A DNA stretch of 64,000 bases from Gymnogyps californianus (lineage: Eukaryota; Chordata; Aves; Accipitriformes; Cathartidae): contig NC_059500.1 of assembly GCF_018139145.2 (NCBI RefSeq), positions 40,963,437 through 41,027,436 of the forward strand, given 5' to 3'. Numbering within the stretch: the first letter of the stretch is position 1; the number at the start of each line of letters is the position of its first letter. Both the position numbers and the translations under genes were made by a program. The notes below the pieces were generated by a model. The model was not told the DNA's origin, ran no database searches, and saw only the letters and a program-made list of their open reading frames with translations. Below are positions 11,301-25,121 of this stretch, piece after piece.

Positions 11301-14300
11301 GAGTATGAGCACACAATCTATATAAAAAGATCAGTGTCGGTCCATTAGGGGACAAACCAAAAAGATGATATTTGGGAAGAAGAAGCGGCATGAATTTATG
11401 ATCTTTTCTCTCCTTCTCTTATTGCATCCCTTAAAAGAAAAGCAAGGGGGGCCATACTTTACTCTGAGCTGGTACTAGTTTCTTTATGGTGAATGATTTA
11501 TGATTCCAATTCCTAACTGAAAGAACCAAAAGAAACCACTAATTTTCCATAACCATACTTTGAGTAGGGACCCAGAAGAAATTCTGGCTAAGTGCGACTA
11601 ACTCAAAACAATAACTGCTCTGCAATACATTTGTAAAAACACTCTCAGTACAGAACATGACAGTAAAGCAAATTTCACTCAGTTGGAAATCCTTGAAGAA
11701 AGAGTGGACAGATGTAATTTACCATAAGCAGGTCACATCCTCTTACGCTTCCTTACTTGCTTAATAAGTCTGTTTTAAGTTAAGCTTTTGCAGCTATTTC
11801 ATAGCAGTGAGAAAGAAAGGAGTACAATGATGTAGCTGTACACTGTAAGGGGAAGTTGTTCTTCTGTTTAATTTAGAGGGAGGTTTGAAATAAAACCTCT
11901 CCCTAACTGAAGCCTATTTTTACCTCCTTCACAACTACTCTACCTTGATGTTACTTATCATCAAACATTAATACTCTAAAAGCTCTGACTTGCAGTGGGC
12001 GACGCTGAGAAATGTAATTTGCCTACCTGCCCTTAAGAATATCCACCCTATTCTTTAACTGAACGTTTTTATTGTAGCACAGAAGAAAAACATCCTGACT
12101 CACGGCTGGCTGAAGTCACGTGAGGAGCTTGGAAGCTCCCACTGCACACCACAGCAAAGTACAGCACTGCCAAAACCTGGCTGGATAGTACCCAGTCGGA
12201 TCCCATGTATCAGCTCACAAATACCGATTGCTGCCTCTAAACCAAACCCTCAGCTGCCTACAATACTATTTGCTTGATTATACTATAGCATTCTGCCTCT
12301 CCTTCAATGAGTCATCAGCAAACAATATTTGTTTTCAGACCTTTAATTTCATCTCCCCTTTGTAAACTACTGATTAATTCTAATAAAGGCATTCAGAATC
12401 ACACACCTACTGACTGCACACTGCAACCTACAATAACACGTTCATCTCAGCACACTTCAGCAGCTATTGAATAATGTCACACACTCATACTTCACCACTT
12501 CTGCAACATTCTGGAAAGGATATTTTAAAATCCTATTGTAACAGAGTTAACTCCTCCAAGTAAGTTCTCCTTTAAGAGGGTGGTCTTCACTTCTGCTCAT
12601 TACACATGTGAAAGACTATGGCTACAGTCTGTATAACATCAGTGAAGCAACATCTGAACTGCAGAAGCATGAAGAGAAAGCAGGTTCTGCTCTTTAAAGC
12701 AGTCTAGATTATTTTGTGCCTCAATAGCTCAAAAAAGGATTTCACTTTAAGTTTCAAATTTTTTCCTTAACCTGAAAAAAGATGGTCAGCAGAAGTACGC
12801 CTTCCTAATTTATTTGATTTACTCTATTTCCTCTGGATTAATGTACATTAAAGTCTACTACTCCATTTGGAGCTACAAGGACATGCTGGAAAACTAGCGC
12901 ACACTAGTCTTAACAACATAGATGCAAGCAAATAACATCGTAATTCAGCTCCAGAAGTATTTCTGTTGCCAGAAAACTCCCTTTGTGGGAAACATATCTT
13001 CTTAACACTCCAAAAAATAAATCAATTGTATGTCTAGCTCTGGTTCACACAGCTGGGAAAAAAGTTTTTAAAATTAATAAACATTCCCTGGTGAAATGTT
13101 TCTGAACTTTGGGAAAACTTTATACTCCGAGTTATTTCTTCACTAAATTTTTAAGGGAAAAGGCAGCACACTACAGACATTGAACTGTCAGTAGATGAAT
13201 TACCATTTAATGACAGGTCACGTATGTCCCTAGTCTACACTACTGTGAGAGCTGTATGGTGACATCGACAATTAAACACTGCAGAGTTCCCTAGTGCTGT
13301 ATTTTCTTACAAACTCGAATGTCAGACGAAGTTCATCAAAAGGTTTGCTAAAACTTAGGGACATTTTCGACACACCTAGGCTGATTTATGGTTATGCATC
13401 AAAATCATGCAAAATTTGTAAGCTGGACACAATACTTGATGAAACCTGGCAGACTCAAATGGGTTTCATTTGCAGCCCCTCTGAAACCAAATTTAAAATA
13501 ATGCTCAAGGGGTGTGAACTCACATAGTCTGAAAATTAAGCCTAGAGCTACACAATGTTGCTTATCAGGAATGCCAGGTTTCAGATGTAGGGACCAATGA
13601 CACAATCTCCGCTCAGCCAAGAAATCTTTCTACAGAGGACCAAGCTCCCCCTAGGAAGGAAACGCTAACAGCAAGCAATGAGCATGATATAGACAGCTAC
13701 AAGCAAAAAGTTCTCTACAGATATACAGGCTTACTCCAATTATTTTATCCTATTTTGCTGTCTCCATCTGGCACCATCAGTGCCAGATTTCATGAAGCCA
13801 ACTTCAAGAAACAGAACTTCTACTGCTAAAAGAGCATGCCCGAACTCAGGAAAGAGACAGTGTGTTGAGTTAGTCCACTGTGGACTTAACCTACCACTCA
13901 GCAATTTTACAAACAGGTGCTCGACTCCTTGGCTGTATGGTGTCTCCTGACAAATTCTGAGCAAGTGCTGTGGTGGTATTTTTTTTTAAACTGTGAATCA
14001 CTCTGTATTTCACAAAGAGTGAAAAACTGATTGCCAATGTCACAGGCTCCTTAAGTCATCCTTTAGGGTTTTTTTTCCTCCCATTTAGAGTATTTAACCA
14101 TGAGTCACAGAAGACTACAGTAGTTAGCTCTCCACGTGCCAGTACAGCAGCTCTGGAGCTGACGTAATTAACTCCGGGATCTTTCCTTACAGGCACAGGC
14201 ACGCCCATTTTTTGAGAAAATCCTTCACTACACATATCCCACATTCAGATAACGCACCATTCAGGGCAATCTGGAACTCAGCATCTCATGGCCAAGGTCA

Positions 14301-14407
14301 CAGATCACAGTTACCTTCAAGAATTCCCTGTTCTTGATGTGTGGCTGCATCAACTGCCAAGAGACGGCGGGGCTCAGACATTCTGCTCCATGCCAACATA
14401 CTATGAT

Positions 14408-14435
14408 TATCCAATTAGTAGTATCCAATTAGTAG
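14408..14435. repeat. Perfect 14-bp tandem duplication
   Basis: TATCCAATTAGTAG is repeated twice head to tail without mismatch. Each unit contains an ATTAG homeodomain-like core; no further support for function. Confidence 0.85.
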
Positions 14436-15179
14436 TACACAGTTGCGATTGGGAATTGCTTCTCCAAAGCTGTCATCCTGAACAATTAGTGCCAACTCAC
14501 CAGCTTAAAGTAGGAGAAAGCGGGCATTCAGTGGAGATCCCAATTTTGTTTTGGCACTGCAGGAGCCGATCCATACTCTTGTTTATGACAACTCCCTGGG
14601 AAATGGAAAGCCCACGGTTTGCCAGCCAACCTTAGTTCCCTCTTTACAGTATGCAAACATGAAGGCAAAAGTAAAAATAAATGAACATGTCTGCAATGCA
14701 GAGTTTAAGGAAAGAGTTACTATATTTAGAGGCAGGGAAAATGAAATGTAATGCACCCTTGGGCTTACTTTGTTTCTGATTTGGCTTCAAGGTGTTTGTT
14801 CTGTTCTCTTCAAAGAGCAGACTACCAAATCAAGCAAACTCTCAAGGCATTTCATGCAGTTTTCCAGGTTTAAGATTCATGCCCTTGATGAGCTCCACCT
14901 TCAGGATTACTTTCCCCAAAATGAATACAAAGCTTATTTAACTGTTTTCTCCATTCGGAGACCTGTCCTCCCCCTTGAGCTCCATGAAGTTCGTACATTT
15001 GATATTTCACCAAGACATCAATTTTTGACATTTCTCCAGAGGACAATTGACAGCTACAGTCTAGCTTTTCCTTAGCAAAGATATTTTGGAAATGGTGATA
15101 TTTTTTGATATAGTCAGAAAGAAGTATCAGCTGGCCAGACTATAATCTATTTATTCAAAAAGATATGTCTTAATCACTG

Positions 15180-17500
15180 GCCTTATACTTATCTACAAAA
15201 CATGTTTCATCCACTGTGTATGAAATCATCTCTGCAGACTGTGAGGAAGAGGCTTATACTCCTGTACAGTCCCTTTAGAATATATACACTAAAAATCACA
15301 CATTAAATAACATACAAAAGGAGAGTAGTGAATGTGGCTTTTCATTAGTTCTCAACAGAAAGCAGACATAAGACTAATTTTTTTATTATTATTATTTGGC
15401 TTGCAAGGAAGAAAGAGCATCTCAAAGGAATGAATGAATACAAACAAATAGCTGTGACATTTCTTTCTCCTACAGAACCACCTAGTACAGTAACTCTTCA
15501 AAAACTAGTAACACAACCACTCTCTTTTTCAGCACTTGCATACACCACCTCTGTAGCCGTCCACTGGCCTTGATGCAAATGAGAACAGCAAAACATCAGT
15601 TCCATAACAGCACAGTAAGATTGCTCCTAACCATCCTTTATATGCATCTTTTTAGGTCCCTCAGTGAATCAAAACATTAAAGCATTTTAGTTGATGTCAA
15701 ATCCTTTGAATTCTCTTCTTTGCAGGCGCCCATGTTCAGGTAGTGACTTTGTGGAAGCGATGTCTTAAGTGAGTTGCACCTCCTTCAGAGTTAGATATGC
15801 ACTTGTTGACACAAATCAGTATGCTTTACAACATTTTAAGTCTTTTTCCTATCTCCAGGCTTTGACATGTTCAGTACTCCCTGACTCTGATTCAATGTAA
15901 GAAATTCCTTCTGAGGTCAGTCTTCCCTCCACATACATTATTTCCACTGTTTGACATTAATACCTGGCTTTATTCAGTTTAAAATTACTGGCTCTTGGAA
16001 TGTCAAATACTCTGTTCAATCTGCTCTGATATTCACTGGATCATCGAGACATATGTCCATACCTGCTACACTGTCCACTGTCTCATTCACTGCATGCAAT
16101 ACACCTCATGCCAAATACAGATCAAAAGACAGTACTTCCAAACGATGGAGTGAAACTGCAAAACTTGAAGGCATCTATCCAGGCAAATCCATCTATAACC
16201 TGTTAATGCATTAAATTTGCTGAATAATTTGACTCCTGACATCTCAAACAATATTTCCCTTTCCATAAGCCAGCAAAAGCTTTCCTTCTTCTGTTTTTAT
16301 TTAAGTCTTGAGAGTCTACATATGGTCATAATCTCTACCCTTTTTCTCTGCAATTATTACATAGAGAACCCAACTGGTAGATGTTTTTCCATTCTTCAAA
16401 TGATACCATCTGCTGCCATGGTTCACAACTGATTTCCTAGCCTCTTTCCCAAGACCTATGAAACATCTTGTGTAGCCCTGACCACAGATCTGTGTCTTCT
16501 CCAAGGCATATCTTGTCTTTTAATGGAAGACATACATGAATACATCTTCACATTATGTTACCGAAGCATTCCAAAAGGGTTATGAGTTGTCTTTTTTACT
16601 TTACATGATATTGACTCTCTTGACGTTTACCTCACTCTTCTAGGCCCAGAACAGGTTGCCACCTTCTCTATGTCAACACCATTCTTACTATTTAATCAAT
16701 GCATTTTTCAGAGAGCATTTCAACAGCATTAAAATGGCTTTTTTGCTAACGCCTTTCAGAGGCACTCTTCACTCTTCCACATTTATGTGCTCTTCAGAGT
16801 TCCCTATTTCACTTTCTTTTATCACATTTATTTCCATTCTGTTCTCTGTCCTGTATAGTCCACTCCTCTTCATTTTAACTGGCCAATCTTTTGAACTTAT
16901 AGCTTCTTCCATTACCATTCCTTTTTCTAGGAATTTTCTCTTCACTTGAGGAATCCTGTTCTTCACTCAATATAAGTAGTTTCTTAATTGCACTGCATAT
17001 ATTAGCTTGATGACATGTTTATTATTACACTTTCTGCACATTTGTGAGTATCCAGAGTATTTCTAATACTTGTGCTGACTGATGCATTGCTGCCACTGTT
17101 TCCATAACTTTCCATGTTCCCATGTTTTGGGAAATTCTCTCTTGCAATGGTACACACAAACAAGTGTCCTGTGTCTGTCTTCCAGGTTTCTTTGTATTTC
17201 TGTTCGTTCTGCTGCCTGACATATAGGTATTGCCTCTTCTAGAGTGAGATCACCTTTACTTAAAAACCCACTCATGGATGCCTTAATTGTTATACTTCAG
17301 GAAAATACACTCTTTTGTAAGCATTAATTCTCCATTTTAACATCATTTCAAGTCTTAGATCATCTTCTCTACCATTTTCCCTTCAAACTAAACTCTCACC
17401 CTGCATGTACCTCTTTCACAAGGTGACATCTTTTGCTACAGTAGTCTTCAAACTTCTTCACTATTTCTGCAAAGCTGCCTTCTCCTTATCCACCACTACT
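15180..17500 (-). mobile_element. Fossil Ty3/Gypsy LTR retrotransposon, gag-pol remnant
   Basis: Conceptual translation of the minus strand, allowing stops and frameshifts, gives the landmarks of a Gypsy-type gag-pol in correct order. Gag: KKFEDYC (17458-17438) and DLTLEEA (17251-17231), followed by a decayed zinc-knuckle-like stretch. Reverse transcriptase: a VIIAEKKGR block (16360-16334), VKLFSKFNAL (16232-16203), a decayed active-site block containing LDDP (16048-16037) and FKLNKA (15983-15966). RNase H: SFASRP (15582-15565). A weak integrase-like stretch follows near 15.2 kb. Reading frame is broken many times and no LTRs are recognised, so it is dead and old. It points the same way as the host gene. 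The family call rests on recognition of conserved blocks, not a database search. Confidence 0.65.
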
Positions 17501-17670
17501 TTCATAGCATTCTTCATTTACCTTTACAGCTTTTGTCCCTGCCACTGCTTATGAGTAGAGTAATATCCTTCTCATCTGCCAGCCTGTTTCTCATTATGGT
17601 TCTCATGATCACACCACACCACTGCACATGCCTTTCAGCGCTCCTCCAACCTACACATCTTTGCAGCATT

Positions 17671-17683
17671 CCCCCCCCCCCCC
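17671..17683. repeat. C13 homopolymer
   Basis: Thirteen consecutive C (G on the minus strand), just outside the 5' end of the Gypsy relic. Confidence 0.9.
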
Positions 17684-18339
17684 AGGATGTGCGTGGTGAA
17701 GGTGAAGTGTTCACCTGCAATTATAGAAGATCAAGCAGATGTTTCGATGATACCTCCAACTGCTAGGACTCTCACCTCCTAAATCTTTCATGTCAGATAC
17801 CCACTGTGAAGAGCAAAACTGCTTCAAGTTAAACTGTTCATTAAAAGTTGTAAGAATATGCAGAGGTGCTCTACAGCAGGTGAAAACTATGCATATAACC
17901 AGACCAAGCAAACAGAAGAAACAACTGCTCTGTCTCCATGCAGACAGCAATGCCACAGAGAGTTGGGAGAAACGTTCAGGGCAGGGCAGGTCAACAGAGT
18001 CTTTCTTCCACCCACGTCCACCTCCAGGACAAGTGATATCTATTTCTGCAGCTGTGCCACCTAGGTCCATGTCCCTCAAATGACACAGGCTCCAGGCAAC
18101 AAGATAGTCGCTGCACACAAATATGGTCTGGGATCTGCAGCGATGTCTAGCACAGAAGTAGTATCCAGTATCAATATTCTTCTGTTTAGGTGCCTTGATG
18201 TCACGTGGATTTGTGCCAATTCAAAATGTTTGTAAATCTATTTGAATCTAACCCGAAAAGTTTTAAATTTTGTATATATGTATAAATGTGTGCAATACAC
18301 CGTCTTCAAAAGATACTTGTATTGCTACCACTCTAAATT

Positions 18340-18445
18340 GTAAAATACTTCAGCATATGCTTAACTACATAGTTAGTCCCATGAAGTCAACAGAACTGCT
18401 CGCAGCAGGAGAGTACAGTGTATGTGTTTACCAGGTGAGGATCAC
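18340..18445. repeat. Possible ancient amniote interspersed repeat
   Basis: Contains ATGCTTAACTAC, TAGTCCCATGAAGTCAACAG and a GTGTTTACCAGGTGAGGAT stretch, in the order of an old repeat known across amniotes ('agtcccattgaagtcaatggg ... aagtgtttgcaggat'). Strongly diverged. Confidence 0.35.
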
Positions 18446-18612
18446 GGTATGCATAATGTGTTCCAAAACCTGTTTCTAAAAATTAGGAAGAGGCAAGAAT
18501 GGAGGGGCGAGTAGGAGATGAATATGCAATAGACTATTCACCTACGGGGGGGGGGCAGGGAATTTCATTTTCCTGAACTAGACCCGTATCCATCAAATAG
18601 ATTCAGCTGTTT

Positions 18613-18630
18613 AAAAAAAAAAAAAAAAAA
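18613..18630. repeat. A18 homopolymer
   Basis: Eighteen consecutive A directly before the block of tRNA-like repeat relics; a G run lies just upstream at about 18546-18554. Confidence 0.85.
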
Positions 18631-18659
18631 GACACGTCTGTGTCAGGTAGAACACCACA

Positions 18660-19560
18660 GATTTGGAAGAAATGCTGGAAATAATGCTCCAGTAGCGTTC
18701 AGGGGTACCAGGTTCAATTCCTTCCTCTCCCTAAGGGAATGTGATCCCAGTCTCTCAGAAGATACCATACTATAAAGCAACCTGAGAGAGGGCAGTCTCA
18801 ACATCACCTATTCCTGCTGTTCTAATTTTTGCTGTAATTGAACACTCAGTGGAGCAGGAGCAGGACTCAGCTGTCTCACTACACAAATAAGCGTCACAGT
18901 CGCTTAGCTAAACCGACTGTCCTGCTCTCTGTCCCAAAAGCACATTTAAATACTCTATGCCAAGTAAGGCAACTCAGACCGGAAGAACTGAGGCAAGCTC
19001 ACATCTGTACGCCATACAGGACAGTAGTTAAGACGCTGACATGCAAGACCTTGGTTCAGACCCATGCTCTGCTTCAAGCAGAGCAGCTCCCCACATGAAC
19101 TGCTGATATGGTTCATCTGGGACCACAAAAACATCTTACTCCACAGTGTGTCCCTGCTTGCTAAAAGGAAGGTCTTGCTTTTTCCACTCACCCCAGTGAA
19201 CTAAGTCCCCAAGGTCTTCGTATACTCAGTGGAGAGAGAAGGGGACGCCTCCATCAGGTAATTTGCAGTAGGAACCCAATTTAGCCTCCTGAATCACTTC
19301 CTGGTAGAAGCAAGCTCTCCATGGAGAGCAGGAGAGTAGCCAGCGGAGTTAAGTGCCTTCGCTACACAGTTCGTAGGGAGTTGCCAGATTTTAAACGCTG
19401 AGGCCTGGGACAGTCCCAGACATAATTAGCAAGTCCAGCGCATGACACCCGTAGCACATGCTGTGAAAAGTCTCTCAGTCCATGCCCAGTACGTCTGACA
19501 TGCCCAGTATGTGCACGTGATTTATCTGTATATGCTCGCTGTGCCATCTGGCATTCAGAA
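18660..19560 (+). repeat. Block of tRNA-derived SINE-like relics
   Basis: A moderately GC-rich block. GGTTCAATTCC (about 18711) is a near-perfect RNA polymerase III B box. Further on, TAGTTAAGACG (19025-19035) fits the A box and GGTTCAGACCC (19053-19063) is a B box with a mismatch, followed by ATGCTCTGC as in many sauropsid tRNA-type SINEs. The A-B spacing (17 bp) is too short for a tRNA gene, so this is a decayed repeat, not a tRNA. Boundaries are approximate. Confidence 0.35.
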
Positions 19561-21363
19561 AATCAGACAGTTGTTGCAAAAGAATGGGAAAAGTCACGTC
19601 CTATATGCTCTTCATATGGAATACAGCATCTGATTGTGCAATGTGGGACATCCACTCTTCACAAGACACCGGCTGAATACAGCCTTAATTATTTTTACAT
19701 GTATGGTTAGGAAATAAAAAAGGTAAAAATAATTTCATTTAAATCTAAAACTGGAAGATTTCTTTTGGCTGAACTGTCAAACCAAGAGGAAAAAAGGTAA
19801 ATTGCCCAGCCCAACAACAGCTCTATCAACAGACTCTTCCATAAGGAGCTTGGAAATGTTGCCATCGCACTGCTTTTCTGTTTCATCAATGGACTAACTT
19901 TGATTAATGTATTGCCCTTCTTTTATTTATACATCAGACAACTGTATACAGTGAACCATGTGTCCTCTATGGATCCAGCACAAGCTTCTGTAGTGACTGC
20001 AGCTGCTACTGTTTTGCACACAGAGGTGCAGGTTCATTTCAACACAGAATTATCTAAAACTTTGTAAAAGACCCCTCTAAAATACTCAATGTCAACTTCC
20101 TCTTGCCTCAACACATTTAGTCTTCACACAATAGGAAAACGCTTGAGATCCAAAAAAAGCCACAAGTCAAAAACACATCAAATCATGGAGCAACAGGCCC
20201 CTTCTCTTCCAAACTTAGGCAGGAAAACGCCTGAATCAAAGTTCTTTTCATCCTTTGCGTATGTCCTCTAAACTACTCTACCCTGGTGAAACACTAATTC
20301 CATCCAGTTTTGTCACTGACTTTAACAAGGCCAGAATCTCAGCCTCAGCTTCCCCCTGCGATAAAAGGCACCTAAGTACCTTGCTGGATCAGGACCAGCA
20401 GGCCTAGCAAAAGGCTGGTTCAAGTCACACCGTTCAGAGATTACGATCTCTTAAAGTGCCTCTGAAAATGCCTTGGGCCTTTGGCCTGCCTCGTTCCACT
20501 TTCTCTTACTTCTGCAAAAAAAATCTCATTTCTTCACGCCTTGTCTAGGAACCAAAGAATACTGACCTGAAATCTGATCTTCAAGAATGTATCCTACCGA
20601 TGACAACACAAGCCAGAAACAGGAATAGCTGAATTGGTATTAAATATATTTCATTTTCAGCTATAACTTCTATCAATGATCAACAGTCAATGCAGGTCAT
20701 TTTCTTCCAGGAAAATAAAAAAAATTGCATATTCACAACAGAATTTCCATGGCATGGCTCCTTTCCTATAAGTCCTTTATGACTGTGCAATGTTATGGTT
20801 AACAGTAGCTATGTAAGAAGCAGGATCTCCATATGCATATTTCAAGAGGGGGAGTAGGCTGGTTTGCTTTTTGCAGTTTCTGAAAATATAGGCTCACAAT
20901 CGAACCGGAATTAAGGTGCATCCCGATTATATTTGATTTTTAATAGCAGCTGTGTGCCTACATACATCTGGATGAAGAGATCTTAGCAAACACAAACAGC
21001 GTCCAGTAACAAAGCATATTCACATCCCAGGCAGTACAGGCTTTCAAACCCCTGTGAATTTATTTCTGCATTTGAAATGCATGTAAATTAATGAATTTAT
21101 ACAATCAGTGGTTCACTTTTTAAAGGACAGTTTTCAAAGAGAGGTTTTTCAGATGTAACAAGCTAAGTATGCATTTAACATCAATAAAGCATTTAGATGT
21201 TTTTAGAGTTCTCTGCTCCATTTTTCATCTTTTATTACTCTTCATTACCTGCTACACTCATCCAGCTTGGGCAAGGATATTTGGATGGCCACCTTCATTG
21301 ACATATTGTTAGACATTTGTGCAGTGACAGATGACAAACACAGGAGGGAGAGAACCGCAGTCT

Positions 21364-21384
21364 AAAAAAAAAAGGGGGGGGGGG
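21364..21384. repeat. A10-G11 composite homopolymer
   Basis: Ten A followed by eleven G, a purine-only tract within intron 1. Confidence 0.85.
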
Positions 21385-24300
21385 TTCCCTCTTACTTTAA
21401 AATGAAATCCAAAATGGAGAAAAAAGGCCCTTGTTGTGTTATGTAGAAGTTTTTGCTTTAGAATGATTTGGGATCTAGAATCTTGCTAAGCCACTTTCTC
21501 CCTTACACTGTCAGCATAAAAATAATAAAGAAAAAAATAGAACCAGAGAAATCTGGAAAATGCCATCCTAAAGATATCGCAGGCTGGACTGCCGGGCCCT
21601 CTGTTTTCTCATTAGTACAGAAAGAAGTGGAGGTTTCTTGAAAACAACATATTCAAGACCAAATCCTTGAATTCATACAAATAGCTTTCATTTTAGTATA
21701 TAAATCCCAAACCTCTCTCAGCACTCGAGTGACCAAAGACATAGAGGGAGAGGCAGTGTTCTGCCAGCCCAACCCTGCCCAACACTGAGTGCCTCCTGAA
21801 GGATGCTGCCCTCCTCCAGCATGAGCTGTTTCATCTCAGCCTGCCGGAGACAGCCCCAGTGGAGACCCCGAGGAGCCCCATCAGTCATCAACCAGAAGGA
21901 CAAGGACTAAAACAAGCCATACAAAAGGCTTCCTGGGAGCAAAAAAAGAACCCCAGTACACACAAAACCCAATGCTTTGTGATGTTTGGAGTATTTTTAG
22001 AGCCTAGAAATTACAAAACTGATTTTCATAATGCTTCCTTTCAACTCACCTTAACCAATTACTCAAGATCTTTCAAGGAAGATTTAAAAAAAAGAAAAAG
22101 GACAAACTCCTAAAAGCAGCTATTATATCACCACTCTCCAAAACCCCTTTAATAATTTGTAGCCTGATGCCTCGTGTTTTATCATATAATTCCAAGTCAC
22201 CAGAAATAATTTTTCAATCCAGCCAAGCCATGCGAAGCTGAGGACGAAGGGGCTGGGGGCTGAGGAGCCTTGTAGACAGTTCTATATTATATTAAATCTA
22301 CAACAGCCTAGAAATCTAAAATGAAAGAGACCCAAAATACCAACAGCTCTGAGCTTCATATGAATTTAAACGTCTTTTTTTTTTAGCACAAGCTCACATG
22401 ACTTGTTAAATAATTTACTCTATAAATTACTTATCCTGTCTTATTTATTAACAATTCTAGAGTGCTTTATATAACTGCATTAGAAATTTATTTTGTGGTT
22501 TTGACATGTACGCAATACACAATCACCTCTCCTTTAATAGGCAAGAGCTTGAAAGTCACCTACTATTTTGTTGGCAAGCAGTTCTTCCTGAAATACACCA
22601 ATTAATTTCAAACCCCATTCACCTGAATAATCGTAAGTCAACATATTAATGACTTGATACCAGAACTGTGAAACTAGGCCAGGAATATACATGCACTGCA
22701 AGAAGACACTTTGAAATCAAAGTCTTTGATGAGTTGTATATATTGAGATATACTAACAATACATTTTACTTAATGAGAAAATATTAGACCAGTCCTTTTA
22801 CAAGAAGTCCTGAACACTTTAAAAATGACTCATTTACTGTCCTATTAATATTTTTGCTTGAGTGATCTCGCTGAGGGCTACTTATTTGCTATTGTGCCTA
22901 CAATGCATGGATTTAACAATACTTATATACTCATTTTGCTCTCACCACTCTTGGTCCTTGGCTCTTAATGTGAGCTTCAGTGACTGATATCATGATTTTA
23001 ATGCAGGATCTCACTCTGGAGTTAAATTTATTTCTAATAATATCAAAACTACCAAACAATTATTACGATTAAGCTCTGTTATGAGAAGCGATTTTAGCAC
23101 TGGCACATGCTTTCCAGATAAAGACCAGCCCACGTCAGCACCCTAGCCAACTGGACAAATCTAAAATCTTGTTAGAGACGGAGAATTTTAAAAATCTGTC
23201 TTTTACTCACCTTAACAGAAAACTATGCAAAAACAACTAGGAACAGAAAGAGTGAGGAAGATGACTAAGAAAAACACTAGGCATAAATACTCTTATGACC
23301 TCCCACACCAAGTTTCAGCAGCTGGCCCTCACAGGGCTGATGCAGATGTGCTCTGGGTGTCTTTCTACTGCTCTCAGTAGATTTGGATGGGGGATCCCAC
23401 CAGGAATCAAGAAATGGCTGGACTGGGAGGAGAGTGTTTATTAAGCTCTAAACTGCAATTTACCTACGGGCCAAAACAGAGCTGAAGCACCTGGGCATCA
23501 AGTGGTAGAGGCTGCCCGATGCATGGGACAGCAGCTCTGTTACTCCTACCAGCACTGCCCCAGCTTTCTCTCCCACCTCTCAGAGCGAAGGGGAAACCCT
23601 CGCTGCCCACTCACATCCTGCCTGCTGAGTGCCATCCACCTGGCCTGCAGCCAACCCTCTGCACCACCACGGGTTTCACATGCCCACCCTAACCATGCAT
23701 CTACCCCAACACTCCCAGTGCACATGGCCCAGGTGAGGATCTTGACTCAGCCCACACGCCCCGGGCGCCCGTGGTTGTTTTGCCTCGGACTGTGCGATCT
23801 ACTCCCCTCAATAGCAGGACATAAGCAACAAATGAAGGATTGGTCTCAACAGACACTCAGGAAATACACGGGAATAAATTACTAGAAATTAATTGTCTTA
23901 TGCTCTTCTCACTCTTGTTTATACCAAGAGTAATTCCACCAGAGACCAATGGAATTGTGCCCCTGTATCTATAGAGCTCATAAAAGAAAAATCAGGCCTG
24001 AAGCTTCCTAAGTCAAATGCAATGTCCCAGCCTCTTAAACCTGTTTCTTAGCTAGAATAAAGCAACATGTGCGGTGTTAAAAAATGTTTCCACAATCTGT
24101 ATCTACCATATTAGAACTGCTTCCCTACATATTTACTATTTACTGAGCTCCCACAACGAAATAATGTGACAGCTACTGCAGTCCAATTTTTAATTTATGC
24201 CTATAAACTAATTAAAGGGCCTCTGTGTTTTTTATGTTAAAAGTACACATGAAAAGACCATCTTAAATACGTGCAACAGCATCTCCTGAGAAATCCATGA

Positions 24301-25121
24301 CTCAAAATTATTTTTAGATCACCAAACACAACAAAGTGCAATGTCACAGAATGATACAGTAAAAACTGAAAAGAACTGTAAAGACAGTGATGCTCAAAAA
24401 ACACAGGAAAATGAAAACCAAAAGCGTCAATGCAAAATAACTAGACATGTTTTAAGTTGATCATGGCTGGAATACATATTTACATATGTGTATTCTCCTC
24501 TGGCCTTTTAAACAGAGTTTAAATTCTAGGGGGAAATTGCTGTTATCTCCAAATTGAAAGTACTGGATAATAAGGCTAGCAAAGCCTATGAAAATGAGCA
24601 GAGATGCATAGCTCAAAGCAGTTTTTTTTTAAATGAAGCAATCCACAGAATATTAAACAAACATCTGAAACAGTAACTGCTGTAACGATGCAGAAAGACT
24701 GTTTCTTTACCATAGGCCATATATGAGTAGTAGGAATTAATGTCTCCAGCTTTTTCCCCAAACACATGCGGGGAAATGCAGCAAATTGACTTCAGCAAAC
24801 TGCAGAAAGGTAGCCCAAAGGCTAGAATTTAATCTAAAATCACACAGTATTTCATGGTATTTTTATATTGTTTCTAAAGGAAACTGAAAAAGAGAAGAAG
24901 GATGGAGAATGCAAATAGTAAGAAATCTGTATAGATTTGGGGGAAAATATTGTGGTATCTTTTACATTAAATGCCATGGAAAATAATCCAGACACAACAG
25001 GGACTGGGAAATATGGAGATGGACAAAACAGCTTGAGAAGGTTTTTTCCCTGAGATCTATCATCTACAAATCCAGTATCCAAATTTTTTTGCTCAGCAAG
25101 AGCCTTTGCAGCTTTTCTCAG

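Noticed and set aside
17711..18118. 135-codon minus-strand frame next to the Gypsy relic
   Set aside because: Checked as a possible N-terminal Gag region; no family landmarks found.
19025..19063. Possible tRNA gene
   Set aside because: A and B boxes are only 17 bp apart and no cloverleaf can form; better explained as a SINE relic.
23502..23885. 127-codon plus-strand frame in a GC-richer patch
   Set aside because: Ser/Pro/His-rich, no family recognised and no convincing splice or promoter context.
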